A DNA stretch of 64,000 nucleotides from Protea cynaroides. Lineage: Eukaryota; Streptophyta; Magnoliopsida; Proteales; Proteaceae. This document shows, piece by piece, positions 10,771-21,216 of the stretch (its first letter is position 1; every line of letters starts with the position of its first letter). The position numbers and the translations under genes are program-made. The DNA lies in contig CM053270.1 of assembly GCA_028583415.1 (NCBI GenBank), positions 50,236,663 through 50,300,662 of the forward strand. The letters are read 5' to 3'. The notes beneath the pieces were generated by a model, which saw only the letters and a list, made by a program, of their open reading frames with translations, made no database searches and was not told the DNA's origin.

Positions 10771-11199
10771 AAGTTGTCACACCCCAATTCCGGCTGAACC
10801 AGAAGTGTGAGTGAACCGTCTCCAAACCACGGTTCACACCAGGATCTCAATAAATCGTGTCAACCAACCATTCCAAGCAATCTAACATAATCAGAGAGTA
10901 ATACATAGCAACGGAAATAAGTTAAATGAACTGAGTTCTATGTTGTAATTAAAATAAGAAAAAATTTCATCTACACCCCATCAAAGATCGTTAACATCAT
11001 CTACACCCACAAGAATGACGAAACATCACCTAGGTCCACTAACTTTGGCTGTGGTAATCAAAGAAGTCCAATCCGTCAGTTGATTCCCGTTAGATGCTGA
11101 CGTCAGGTGGATTGGAATTTTTGACGGACGAGAATACCCTTTTTGTAGCTTGAAAAGACCAATATACCCTTTTGATATTTGAGAGGTTACCTCCTCTAT

Positions 11200-11526
11200 T
11201 TCGAAGACTATCATTACAAGACCCGGCCGAACGTCAGCTTCAGAACCACGGGTTAGGTCTTCGAACAGTTTCTTCTTCAGAGGATCTGATGAGAGGAGTG
11301 GCTGGACAACTGGTAAGGACACTCTATTGGACAACGAAGCAGGGGCAACCACTGCAGCAATTGGAATCCGTTTGATATCGATAGGAGCAGCTCGTGGAAG
11401 ATTATAAGAAACAGGAGGGCCACCGTACTCCATAGCAAACGAGAACTCCACATCATCCTCCTCGACGGAAATCGGAGCCCCAATAGACAACATCCTGCTA
11501 AGAACCGCCTTCATTTTCTGCGTCAT
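11200..11526 (-). pseudogene. Captured fragment of an extra-large GTP-binding protein (XLG) gene
   Basis: The minus-strand frame from ATG 11526 encodes FSFAMEYGGPPVSYNLPRA, then IDIKRIPIAAVV and SLPVVQPLLSSDPL. This is the pattern of the N-terminal region of plant XLG proteins (EY.GPPVSYD.P...P.D...IP.A.VV... LPVVQP). The GTPase domain is absent. The frame continues open to 11026 into MULE terminal sequence, so any translated product would be a chimera of about 166 aa. Identification rests on remembered family motifs. Confidence 0.72.
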
Positions 11527-11647
11527 TATAGTTTTTACAGAGAAACTCTATTCCCAGATTCCCAAAAATCCACTGAAACGAAACAGCATGGAAGTAGACT
11601 CAACATCCTGCTAGGAACCGCCTTCATTTTCTGCATCATTACAAAGA

Positions 11648-11843
11648 ATGGGTTCCGCAATTGCCGACGCGGTATTGTGGAAACGATGGACTAGTGCGGG
11701 GGGCTTGGCCGCTAGTAAGCGACTACCTTTTGGTTCTTGTTCGAACGGGCTGGATACAGTCCGTTCTCTCTTGTCGCTCATGTGCTATTTCTTCTGGTTG
11801 TAATCTTGTTCTTGTGGGCGAAGTCCGCATCTCTCCTCAATAG
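11648..11843 (+). pseudogene. Captured exon fragment of a plant reticulon (RTNLB) gene
   Basis: From ATG 11648 the sequence reads MGSAIADAVLWKRWTSAGG. After a one-base frame change near 11715 it reads TFWFLFERAGYSPFSLVAHV and then LFLLVVILFLWAKSASLLN, ending at AG/GT (11843), a natural exon boundary. The second part has the FLFERAGY..LSL...LLLLVVILFLWAKSA.LLN pattern of the first membrane hairpin of plant reticulon-like proteins of the ER. Only this exon is present and the frame is broken, so it is a passenger in the MULE and not a working gene. Confidence 0.75.
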
Positions 11844-12205
11844 GTATTGAAATTTTTGGATACATTTTGCTGTTTCCATAGATTTTGTCTCAAGCTCACA
11901 TCATCGGAAAAATCTTCATGTCGCCGGAGAAGAAGGCTGTTTAGAATAAATATTTTAAATTTTTTAAAATTAAAAGGAAAAATATAAAAATGAAGGGTAA
12001 AACTGTATTTTAACAATTTTAGTGATTTCCGTCAGTTAACTGGACCTAGATGATGTTTCTGCATTCTTATGGGTGTAGATGATGTTAACAATCTTTGATG
12101 GGGTGTAAATGAAATTTTTTCTTAAAATAATTATTCAGATTATTCTATCATTCATAAAAGTTAAATAATAAATATTACAATGGATTAAATAAAAATTTCC
12201 CATTT

Positions 12206-13169
12206 CTAAAGAAAAACACAGAATGAGCACTCGCATGATGCGTCATGCTCTTCCTCTACTGGCTGTGTGTCCGGGGCAGCAATTGTATTGTAAGCTGGGG
12301 CAGTCATGAAGTCCTCAACGGTATACCCTGCATCAAGATCTGAAAAATAGAATATATATATTCGAGTGAGCTCACAACTTAGCTCAGTAAGTACAAGACC
12401 AATGTAACATACAAAATGCATGAGATAACATTACAATTTGGGTCAGGTTTAACTTGCAAAGTGCTATGGTAAGGTTTGGCAGCCACCGCACCTCCATGTA
12501 CGAGAGTGTGAGCACACCCAACAGTCAGGCACCTACCACACTACATTGTTTCCCCACATCACTCACTCCGGTATAGATATAGGGCTCGAGTCTGGCGGGC
12601 AGGATGAACCACAATCTCACGTCCTCCCCCTGATACCCTACGCCGTACCAATACCTAAACCCCTATTGGCAAGGGCTTGCAAGTGGGTTCCGTTTCTAAC
12701 CAGTCCTATATGTCAATAAAGTATCTATGGCCCTACCCCAGCACGACTCCCTACGACATAGAGATAGGGCTCGAGTCTGGTGGGCAGGATGAACCACAAT
12801 CCCACGTCCTCCCCCTGATACCCTATTCGCACCAAGTCTGCTAAGGTAGATGGTGATACGAAAAAGGTATTAGTGTGTGGATATATCCAGGGCTCCACTC
12901 CCCTTTACATTCCACACACCAACTAAAAACATATACATGCCTAAACATTCAACAACTTAGCATATGAAATGCATGAACAGATAATAATAATTTAAACAAC
13001 TACAATGGCATGTGAAATGCACAAACATCAGGTAATCAATACAGATATAAATTAATCACAACAATTTACTATTAATTAGTTAGTTAGGGTTTGGGGTCTT
13101 GTCCCTTACCTGACACGTGATAACTATTCCGTTCTGCGTCACAGGATCTACTGACGCTGTCTACAAGTC
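12206..13169 (-). CDS. Candidate spliced LTR-encoded microprotein, family B copy
   Basis: The predicted exon 13169-13110 (60 nt; acceptor TATGTAG, donor AG/GTAAGG) and final exon 12327-12206 (acceptor GATGCAG) join in phase. They give LVDSVSRSCDAERNSYHVS then GYTVEDFMTAPAYNTIAAPD and the tail SCECSFCVFL. The final exon is 122 nt, identical in length to the family A and G copies. No stop interrupts either exon. A further upstream exon would end at the donor CG/GTAAGTGC (13690). No start ATG is found in frame. The function is unknown. Confidence 0.42.
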
Positions 13170-14100
13170 CTACATAATCATACCCATAAGTTAGAATTCA
13201 TTTATTAAGGTCACAAAACTGGTCAGAACCATGTTTGGTCAAGCAAACAAGGCTCAAAAGGCATACCGATCGCAGTACCGGTCTCAGTAGAGTGAGACCG
13301 GTATCTGCCTGTGGTACATACCGGTCATGGTATATACCGGTCTCACCCAGTGAGAGTGAGACCGGTATGTGCCTGCGGTATATACCGCATGCCCATACCG
13401 TAGGACCTTGTGTCCAACCGGTATGTTCTGCGATTTGGATCCGAGAACCCGATCTCGGATCCCCCTTCCTCGTAGGTCATCGACTTGGTTTCTAGGGTTT
13501 CTCCTAACCCACTCTAAGGTTTAAATACTCTATTAGCCTTCTAGGTTTCGACTAGAACGCCGTATCATACCAGATTAGATCTAAACGAGAAAACTAGGCT
13601 TTATTGAAAGTCCTAGGATTTTGGATCACTGCGCCGCTTTACGGCTCCGATTCGAAATCCTATCATTACTAAGAGGATTGAGCACTTACCGAAGGTGTTT
13701 GTGGGTTGGCGACGTCCTCCTCCAACGGAATCCTCTTCTTGAGTGGTCTCCTCCCTCCTTGCTCCTTCTCAGATCTCTTCCAGACGGCTAGGGTAAGGAT
13801 CAAAGGAGGCTTAAGGTGTATATAAATAGTGGGAGACTGTTCTAGGAAGGTTTCCCACGGTTAGAAACTTTCCAATTTCGATTCAGAGTGTGGGACCCGC
13901 TGGAGTCCGTCTCCAGCCGGAATTGCTCATACCGGTCGCAGTGAGACCGGTATGTAAAATCTATATTTTTACACCTGGTTTTCGTACCTGAAACCTGTGG
14001 TTCGTCACCCGGCTTCACCTTCCGATCCGGTTATGATTGGGAGACCTGTCATCATATAGAACCATGGGTTAGACCGGGTTTTCAGAACATGATTCTTACA

Positions 14101-14907
14101 TATATAGAGAGGTAGATTTTCTTACATTAGTATCAAAGTGGTTTTTCTGCCACCCATCCACCAAGACCTGATGCTGTAGAGCATTGGAAAGAGGAAAAAA
14201 AATACAATTTTACAGTCGGCGGCTAGGCCAACCAGCCTTGGCTAGCAGGCTTGCGTAGCCGCTGAGGCCACCCATAAGGGTAACCTGCGGAAGCCACAAA
14301 ATCCTGCAGGTAGTAGCTAGCCACAGGTGTGCACCCACATGGTTGTCGGCCCATAGGCTAGCAGGCACGCACTCACAAACCCACAATCGTAAGCCCACAG
14401 CAGTAGGCCAGTAGCAACCAACAACAATGCCGCCGACTGTGCTAGTCTATTGAGAGTGCAAAATGAGGGGAAAATGTGGTTTTTATTAAGGTTTTGGGAG
14501 GGTTACTTTGGTCATTTTATCATTCCCTATTTTTAGAAGGTTACAAAAATCATTTCAACCCATTTTTCTTGTAAATGCATCAAGAGTAAAATTATCTTTA
14601 AATTTTTTTACTTAACACTGTTTGTCAATAGGGTATGGTTGTAATTACTATCATTGTATTTGGACCTTAGTTCAGGGGTGGTATGAGTAAATTTCCCCTT
14701 TTTTATAATTTATTGTTTACCAGGGTCACTAATGTAACATAAAAATTAAAGAAAAGTCCTTGTACTTCCCTTGCATTTTCCTGTAACCTAGATAGCTCTC
14801 AGACATTTCAAATAATTACAATCCTTACCTTTTTATAGATGGTGTTAAACATAAAAATAAAAGGATAGATATACCCCCCGAATGATTTGAAAGTAAAAGA
14901 TAACTTC
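14101..14907 (+). mobile_element. Leader remnant of an older gypsy-type element
   Basis: Just right of LTR B, sequence ending TTTTCTTACA is followed by TAGTATCAAAGTGG (14128-14141), which resembles a decayed tRNA-Met PBS on the plus strand. This suggests that LTR B inserted into the 5' LTR or leader of an older element. The rest (to 14907) holds a GC-rich stretch with repeated GGCTAGC-like words (14215-14440) and AT-rich DNA. I see no gene in it. It continues to the right of the solo LTR at 19256. Confidence 0.4.
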
Positions 14908-15290
14908 TGTCATGACCAATTCTAGATGTAGTCATGATAGTCGGGTCACCTTTGGGTGACCCGTACCACCCAAGATCACACGCCTGGTGTGATCTACTAA
15001 CCACCACACATCAGTTTACATATGCAATATCCAAAATAATCAAGTAAACATCAGAGAATAATACAACGAAAGCAATATAGATCATAAGCAACTGGATGCC
15101 ATCTAGATTATACTGAAATAATAAGTAGACTGTTGTTATCCAAAATTCATCATTTGACCCAAAACGTAACTATAATATATCCCATATACATGTATACCAA
15201 AGGGAGTAAATTTGTATAAAAAACTAACATAGATAAACTATACATATTTATCCACAGATCTACAATCAGGAAAGAGGGTAGTGTGCCTCG

Positions 15291-16204
15291 TCAAGTCTCG
15301 TAGATGCAATCGCTATAGACACAGCCCTCGCCATGATCCTCCAAGGGGTCCTCGCTAGTAAAGGCATCCTCCACCGGTGGAGACTCCATGAAATCGGTCA
15401 CAAAATAAGTACCTGCATCAGAGTTTGAAAATATAATTGAAACAAGGGAGCTCGCTCCCATTTTAATCAGTGAGGAAATCGAGTATCAATTGCACATGCA
15501 CATGGTTGCAAAGATGCAGTTCATTAATTAGGTAGGATATAATGTTTCTGATAGTGCCATCTTGAGATTCTAGTACTAGCCCTCGGACACACCAATGAGC
15601 CATGGCTTCCAACACTCTTGCACAAGGTTAAGTAGATGTGACGTCTATGGTCCCGGGCCACAACCTTTCACACCCCAAAGATGAACCACCACTGACCTCG
15701 GACACACCAACGACCAATGGCACTACTAATCCCTGGACACACCTCATGAATCAGTAGCTCATCACCCCCAAAATAGGCCCCGCATCCTCAAGTTGATACA
15801 CGACCTCCAGACTCATCCAATCGCACACTAGCATCAGTGTCTGGACTCAAGGGTTCATAAAATATGAAGTAAATTGTATAAACCTCCTACGTCTAAACAT
15901 GTGCATAAAAATATAACGGGACCACAACCCAACAGAGATCCCTGATCCCAATCCCATCTGGCCCCCATATCCCCACTAGATTGCTAGCTATGCAAAGCAA
16001 AGTCCACATGATCATGCGCCACTAGTACCGTCAGTGTACACGCACGCCACACAGATTAACCAATCACATTCATCACACATCAAACATAGTTATATTTATA
16101 TGCAAATGCATGCTGATTTTATCACAATTAAGCATGGCATGTTATAGTTCAAGCACAAGCAGGCATACATAATGTCCTATTAGACTACAGACCAACCCCT
16201 CACC
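15291..16204 (-). CDS. Candidate spliced LTR-encoded microprotein, family G copy
   Basis: The final exon 15412-15291 follows GATGCAG. It encodes GTYFVTDFMESPPVEDAFTS, an acidic EDPLEDHGEG segment and CVYSDCIYET, then TGA: 40 codons in 122 nt, as in families A and B. The upstream exon ends at 16204 before the donor TCAG/GTGAGG and is open in the matching phase (ADFKFSNTTVPS just before the junction). Its 5' boundary is unclear because no AG sits at the expected place. The conserved DAG..[YF].V..[DE][FY]M core and paired cysteines are shared with the others despite low nucleotide similarity. Confidence 0.4.
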
Positions 16205-17599
16205 TGATGGCACAGTGGTGTTGCTAAATTTGAAGTCGGCAATAGGCTTCGACCCCAGATCCCACGTTAGTTTGCCTAATCATATATTTAAATTTTTATA
16301 CATGTGTTAGATAACTTTTAAACCAGTGTCAACGCATCCACAACATCTATATGCGGGTCCCAAGGCAAGCCAAGAACCCTATGATTAGTCCCATAAGGAT
16401 CTAAATACTAAGTTGGAAAACTACTGTCATGGCAGCAGATGGCAGCCTCCTATGGTAAGGTCCGTCGGCTTTCATTCTCCGACTAGGCCAAAGCTCAAAA
16501 GAGCTCTCTATGAGTAAATCGGTTGATAGTCTGTTTAGCCTTTGGCTCATTAGCTGAAGATACAAGCCGGCCCATGAGCTAGCCGGTGGACAATAGTCCC
16601 GACGGATAGGTGTCGCCGGCTTGTCTGCTAGCTAAGCTCAGCTCAAAGTAAATAAGTATGGGTCTGCCAGTAGATAGTAGCTTTGCGGATCAATCCATTG
16701 GCTATATACATCGACCAGGCTCTTAGGTGAAACAATCGGAGCCTGATGCAGGAGCTTTGCCCTAGTCACGAGCTTGGGTCCGCTGGTTGAGTCCGAGAAC
16801 CAGACTCAACTAAAGAAGATGAAGTGAGAGTTGGGGGGTTCTTCCACCCAACTCACACCATACTAATAAGGATGGTGGGGAACATTTTCTCCACCCTTTT
16901 GTGTTGTTTTTGGGTCAAGCAACATCTCCATTAGAAGTGTGCATATCCTAAACTGATTCTAGGGTTTCCATTGGTAGCCATTAATGATGGCCAACAACCA
17001 AAATTAATGGTGGTCTTTGTTATGCAATAAAGAGGGGATGTAACGTATACTTATTTAAGCAACAAAAGAGAAGTCCAACGGAGCTTGAGCTTCAAGTCTT
17101 CAAAACTCCTCCAAATTCTCCTAATAGCTCCGCAAAAGCTCTTTCCCAAATGGTTAAAATAGTAAATGAGGTTTTGGTCGTTATTTATAATAAATAAGGA
17201 GAGAGGCTATTACTCCTGCAGCTAACTCGATAAGTAAAAGCCGGTTGGTCAATCCATCGACAGGTTCCGTCGGCATGGCTGGAAAGGCAGCCCTGAGCTT
17301 AATTTTCATTGCCGAATGCACTGATGCATATATGAGACCCACCTAGGGTCTTCTACAATGATTAAAGTCCAGATAGAATTTCCTTAGGAAAATTTTCATT
17401 TACACCCCAATAAGGATTGGCAACATCATCTACCTCCACAAAATTTCAAAAACCTCAATCACATCCAACTAACTGACGAAATTGTTGAAATACAATTTTA
17501 CCCTTCTTATTAAAAATTGAAATATTAAAGACATATGTTGAATGACTAATTTAACCTTTGTAATGTTATGTATATTGTGTCTCTTTCTCATATTCAATC

Positions 17600-17926
17600 T
17601 CACCCAAGCCCTAACTCGACTCCAGTTTGCGTTAGTTCCCTCTGAGCTCTGCCACTAGAGCAGTTGGTCAGAGGAATTCTCCGTTCATGGCATAGATGGA
17701 GCATGAGTGTAAGTTGTTCCACCAGTTTACATTTTGCGCCATTGTTCGGGCTCAGATACCCAATGCTACCATAAAACAACGATTGTTGCAGGACTGATGG
17801 TGGTTGAAGCTGGTTCTGTAGAAATCGGGAGAGTGAGGATGCAGTACTCCACCAGGGAGGATCTTCTGGGAGAGACCGTAATTTTTGGTGAAAGCTCCTG
17901 GTGAAGTTTTCGAGGTTCATTTTCAC
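17600..17926 (-). CDS. Unidentified open frame inside MULE 2, possibly a captured gene fragment
   Basis: The frame has 108 codons from ATG 17926, with balanced composition (FTRSFHQKLRSLPEDPPWW near the start, then a Gln/Leu-rich middle and CHERRIPLTNC). I do not recognise it. Its position inside a MULE of a family that carries host gene fragments makes capture plausible, but chance is not excluded. Confidence 0.25.
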   Translation of the reverse strand: MKMNLENFTRSFHQKLRSLPEDPPWWSTASSLSRFLQNQLQPPSVLQQSLFYGSIGYLSPNNGAKCKLVEQLTLMLHLCHERRIPLTNCSSGRAQRELTQTGVELGLG

Positions 17927-18179
17927 TTCCCAGTTGATGATACAGGAGGTTTTTTTTATTTTTTTTATTTTAAGTATATACCAGAGATGTTTGAATCAAT
18001 GAATTTTCGGAAAAACAGTTAGAACATATAAAAGAACCTCAAATTTTTAAAAATGCAAGCATTTCTGAAACTCGTCCTCCGATTATCTCAAGAATGCCAA
18101 AACAAAGAAATATGAACGAGAATCTGCCATTGCCATCTCCATTTCATACAATGAGGAAATCTTCGAAAAAATCTTGAGC

Positions 18180-18640
18180 TAAGGAGAGAAGAGAGAGAAG
18201 GCGGTGGGAGAGAAGAATAAAAAAAGAAAAAAAATAATGGAGGATGGAAAAGGAGAAGATCGGGGAGAGAGAGAGAAGGAGAGAATGTGAGAGAGAATAA
18301 AAAAAAGAAAAAATAGAAAAAGGGCGAAGATCGAGAAGATGGAGGAGGGGGGAAGAGAGAATGGAGAAGAAGAAAAAAAAAGAAAAAGAAAAAGGAGGAT
18401 CTAAAGAGAAAAGGAAGTGGGAAGAGAGAATAAAAAAAAAGAAAAAAAACAGAAAAAAAAAGAGGGAAGATCGAGAAGAAGGGGGCGGTGGAGAAGAAGA
18501 AACAAAAAAAATCAGAGAAAGGGAGAAAGGAGAGGCGAGATCTTGAGGAGAAGAATAAAAAAATAAAAAAATAAAAGCTGGAAAAGAAGAGCAAAAGCCG
18601 AAGAAGAGAGGAGAAAGAGAAGAACAGAGGGAGAGAGAGA
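18180..18640 (+). repeat. GA-rich low-complexity tract in MULE 2
   Basis: About 460 bp are almost purely purine on the plus strand (GAGAGAA, AAAAAAGAAA and GGAGAAGA words), with ATCGAGAAG and AAGATCG-like spacers recurring. The tract ends at GATCGCAG/GTAAGCAC, which resembles a 5' splice site after a GA-rich 5' UTR. Frames read through it are artefacts of composition. Confidence 0.8.
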
Positions 18641-19255
18641 TCGCAGGTAAGCACTACCTACCTCACCCCCGCCTTGCTGTAAATCCTCCACATGCGACGC
18701 CTTAAAATCTGAGAGAGAAAGAAGAAGACGGACGGAAATTAAAAGGGAGTTGATTTTGTTTTATTTGCTTTAATTTATTCAAAATTTCAATTAGGGGACT
18801 TTTACCTATAAAATCTCAATGCTTTCATCGGCTTCTAATGGTGGAACTGTAATTTTTTGAATTTCACTGTTACAAATCGAAATGAACGTTTGGGTAGGGT
18901 AAGTTATGAATAAAGGGTATTTTCGTCCTTTAACAACGCTAAAAGGGTAGTATGGTCCGTTAAAATGTTCATCGCAACTGACGTCAGCAACTAACAAAAT
19001 TTTGTTAACGGAGTGGACTTCGTTGATTAACGGAGCAAACTTTTTGGGTACTAGATGAGGTTTTTAAAATTTTGTGGAGGTAGATGATGTTTCTATTCCT
19101 TATTGGGGTGTATATGAAAATTTTCCAATTTTCTTACTTAAGATATAAATACATCCATCATATCAGCATAGGGTTCGTTAGCTGTCGATGTGGTAAGACC
19201 TGACACGTGCAAAAGCCCAAATGTAGAGAAATTTGGGTTCGGGTCTTACAACTTC

Positions 19256-20380
19256 CCTCTTGATATGACCTTTTTAGCCTTTTTACTCCACTTAAATATG
19301 AATGTTTTTTGTCTTCATTCAAACAAACATATCAAACTAGTGGCCGAGCACCGATCGAGGAGACTATTACTCCTTTGCAAATTCTTCAAGAGTCTGTTGT
19401 TCCTCTTCAAAATTTTCTTCCAGCATTGCTACTTCCAATAGTGACACTGTGCTTTTTTCTTCCACCCCTCTCCTTTATTACTCTCTTCTTCCTCTCCTAG
19501 TTTCCCCCTCTTCCACCTCTGCTCCCTGCCCTTATAATCACCGACTCTTTTTTTCCTTAGAGCCACCTTTGTCATCTCTTCCAAACCCCTCTTTATTCTC
19601 TTTCACTCCTTCTCTCCGCTCACAACCGCTTCATCCTTCTCAAGGGCTCCTAGGCACCTAGTGCAGCCAGAGTAGGAAAAATTCCTGCAATTTAGCACCA
19701 AGTTCCTCACAGCGGCAGTCAGCATTGGGTTATGGTGAGAAGAAAGGTTGAACGCAGCAAGACAACTCAACGAGGTGATCTGATGTAGCCTAATCCCACA
19801 GAAACAGAGTATGGGTCACATGTCGATCGCTTTCGCTTAAGGAATGTGGATGTTTCTGCTCACAAGCAAGGTCTGCAATAAATCCACACACTTCTATGAA
19901 TTGTCCGACATCATTGGATTATCCAACCATGACTTTAGTGCGGGCGTTTGCACTTGTAGCACCGGCCAAGCATGTGTTGCAAATAGCCATGCAACTAGCA
20001 CCGAACAACACCAGCTACGATTGAGGTTCGGTCTACAAGCCACACACATGCCACCGAAGAGCTTGACTGAGAGGTCTAAATGGCATGATGTGTTTGTGTT
20101 TTGTTGAAAAATGTAGGAAATGTGTTTGGATTGGAGAAATTTTAGGTCTGTCCCTAACTCTTTTAGATTAAATCACTCATCTATACTTGAGCATTTAAAA
20201 GTCACCGTTGAATATGATCGTACCATCTCAAATGACTTCCTCCTAATTTATCATGGATGATATTATTCTCAAATCAACTCCAATATCATTATTCCTTATC
20301 TTTCTAGTTTTACATCCTCATCTCATTGACACTCTATCAAGAAAAATATTCTTTTTTTTTTCTTTTTTTTGACTAAGATG
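19256..20380. other. Intergenic stretch without recognised genes
   Basis: This holds pyrimidine-rich runs (19440-19640), a pseudo-open 87-codon frame at 19844-20107 without recognisable motifs, and poly-T near 20350. I see no supportable gene. Confidence 0.5.
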
Positions 20381-20381
20381 T

Positions 20382-20589
20382 TAATTTTGGTATTCAAATC
20401 CTCTCCAGCGGTCCTGCCGTCTGCCAAGGGTCGAATTTCAGTCGGTCCACTCCCCAATGTATTGGCAGACGATCAGACTGAACCCAGCTCCTTTGGATCG
20501 ACGACAGAAACCTCCTGCCGTAGGAGACGATTTGGATCCGTAATTTTGTAGTTACCAAAAAAAATGCTAATTTTGTATTACCTTGAGTG
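20382..20589 (+). repeat. SINE-like repeat R1, copy 1, with A-tail and target duplication
   Basis: The unit (about 20395-20575) contains TCCTCTCC..CGGTCCTGCCG, GGTCGAATTTCAGTCGGTCC, CCCCAATGTATTGGCAG and GATTTGGATCC, and ends in TTACCAAAAAAAA. The flanks TAATTTTGGTATT and TAATTTTGTATT form an imperfect ~13-bp target duplication. Two more copies of the same core lie downstream (22857 and 23231). A short A-tail and a TSD favour a SINE; pol III boxes are not clear. Confidence 0.6.
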
Positions 20590-21216
20590 ATAAAATCTTC
20601 CAACATTAAACGACAAGAAAGCATCCACAGCTGGTCTCCAATCTCGAAAACCCGCATTTATGTTCTCGAGTTTTGTTCTCCTTTTCGGAAAGAGTGAGAA
20701 ACCAAAGGTTAATGAGGGTATCTCCCAATTATAGCCGTTGGCCAAAGCGGAATCGTTCAGAGTTCAGAGAGACACGAGTGACATCCAAAGCTTGAACCTT
20801 CGACACGCTTCACATCTCCTTCAGAAGAAATATTAACTAACGTCAGCCTGTCCTGTGAACAGTCACCACTCACTACTAAGGTGATCTCACTCCTATCCTT
20901 CCTCACACCTTCTAAGCTCGATTTTCTGTCGGTCTTAAGTTGTTCAACGCCTTCCATTTTCTTCTTTTATTCGCAACATTTTTCCTGTTTTCCATTTCTT
21001 TTTTGTTCCTTTGATCTCTACAGCTCTACCTGCCCTTAATTTTCAATCTTCCATTCACGCAATTTGTGCATCCTTCGTCCTCTGATCTTTCTTATCTGAG
21101 TATCTCACCCATTTAAAGCTATCTGAAGAATCCACACCCTTCGTAACTGCTGGAGTTAAAGTGGGTGCGGAAAAGGGGGAAGAAACAGAGAGCTCTGTGA
21201 GAACAGAGTAATTGTG
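20590..21216 (+). promoter_or_regulatory. Upstream region and 5' UTR of the glucanase gene
   Basis: The DNA between repeat R1 and the ATG is pyrimidine-rich from about 20880 to 21130. A weak TATA-like ATTTAAAG lies near 21112, and GA-rich leader sequence precedes the ATG. No defined element can be assigned. Confidence 0.3.

Larger units (their letters stand above)
10958..12121. mobile_element. Pack-MULE 1 (non-autonomous Mutator-like element with two captured gene fragments)
   Basis: The 1164-bp element has terminal inverted repeats of about 90 bp with a few mismatches (left end GAAAAAATTTCATCTACACC; the right end is its complement). A perfect 9-bp target duplication TTAAAATAA lies at 10949-10957 and 12122-12130, the length typical of MULEs. 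No transposase is present. The interior holds an extra-large G protein fragment on the minus strand and a reticulon fragment on the plus strand. A ~39-bp internal duplication (CAACATCCTGCTARGAACCG at 11489 and 11603) lies at the edge of the first fragment. It is inserted in LTR B. Confidence 0.88.
10775..14100 (-). mobile_element. 5' LTR of gypsy element B, interrupted by a MULE
   Basis: Read on the minus strand, the LTR starts TGTAAGAATC (14100) and ends GTGTGACA (10775). Without the nested MULE and one target copy it is about 2150 bp. It shares the architecture of LTR A: ACCGGT clusters near 13265-13425 and 13930, a TATA-like sequence at 13818-13828, tandem TAGCTCTATCTCTAT blocks near 12550-12780, and the LTR microprotein frame. 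Its internal region runs down toward 9089 and is cut by element A. Confidence 0.85.
17387..19126. mobile_element. MULE 2 (non-autonomous, same family as Pack-MULE 1)
   Basis: The 1740-bp element is bounded by inverted repeats of about 90 bp (left GGAAAATTTTCATTTACACC). A 10-bp target duplication with one mismatch is present: AATTTCCTTA at 17377-17386 and AATTTTCTTA at 19127-19136. Subterminal sequence (CAACTAACTGACGAAATTGT and TTTTACCCTTC on one side; TGACGTCAG on the other) matches MULE 1, so the two belong to one family. No transposase is visible. The interior contains a 108-codon minus-strand open frame (17600-17926) and a long GA-rich tract. Confidence 0.85.
14908..19250 (-). mobile_element. 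Solo gypsy LTR (family G), interrupted by a second MULE
   Basis: Read on the minus strand it starts TGTAAGACCC (19250) and ends TCATGACA (14908). A perfect 5-bp duplication ACTTC is present at 14903-14907 and 19251-19255, so this is a complete solo LTR. Without the nested MULE it is about 2.6 kb. It is clearly diverged from families A-E but has the same 40-codon frame near its 3' end and the GAGCTCGCTC motif seen near the same place in other families. Confidence 0.88.

Noticed and set aside
13265..13425. ACCGGT clusters explained as vector or cloning sites
   Set aside because: They recur at homologous positions in several diverged LTRs with varied spacing, so they are native.
18088..18654. 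188-codon minus-strand frame rich in Phe, Leu and Ser
   Set aside because: It is translation of the GA-rich low-complexity tract; composition alone explains it.
19844..20107. 87-codon open frame
   Set aside because: No recognisable domain, no splice context and no conservation that I can judge; likely chance.
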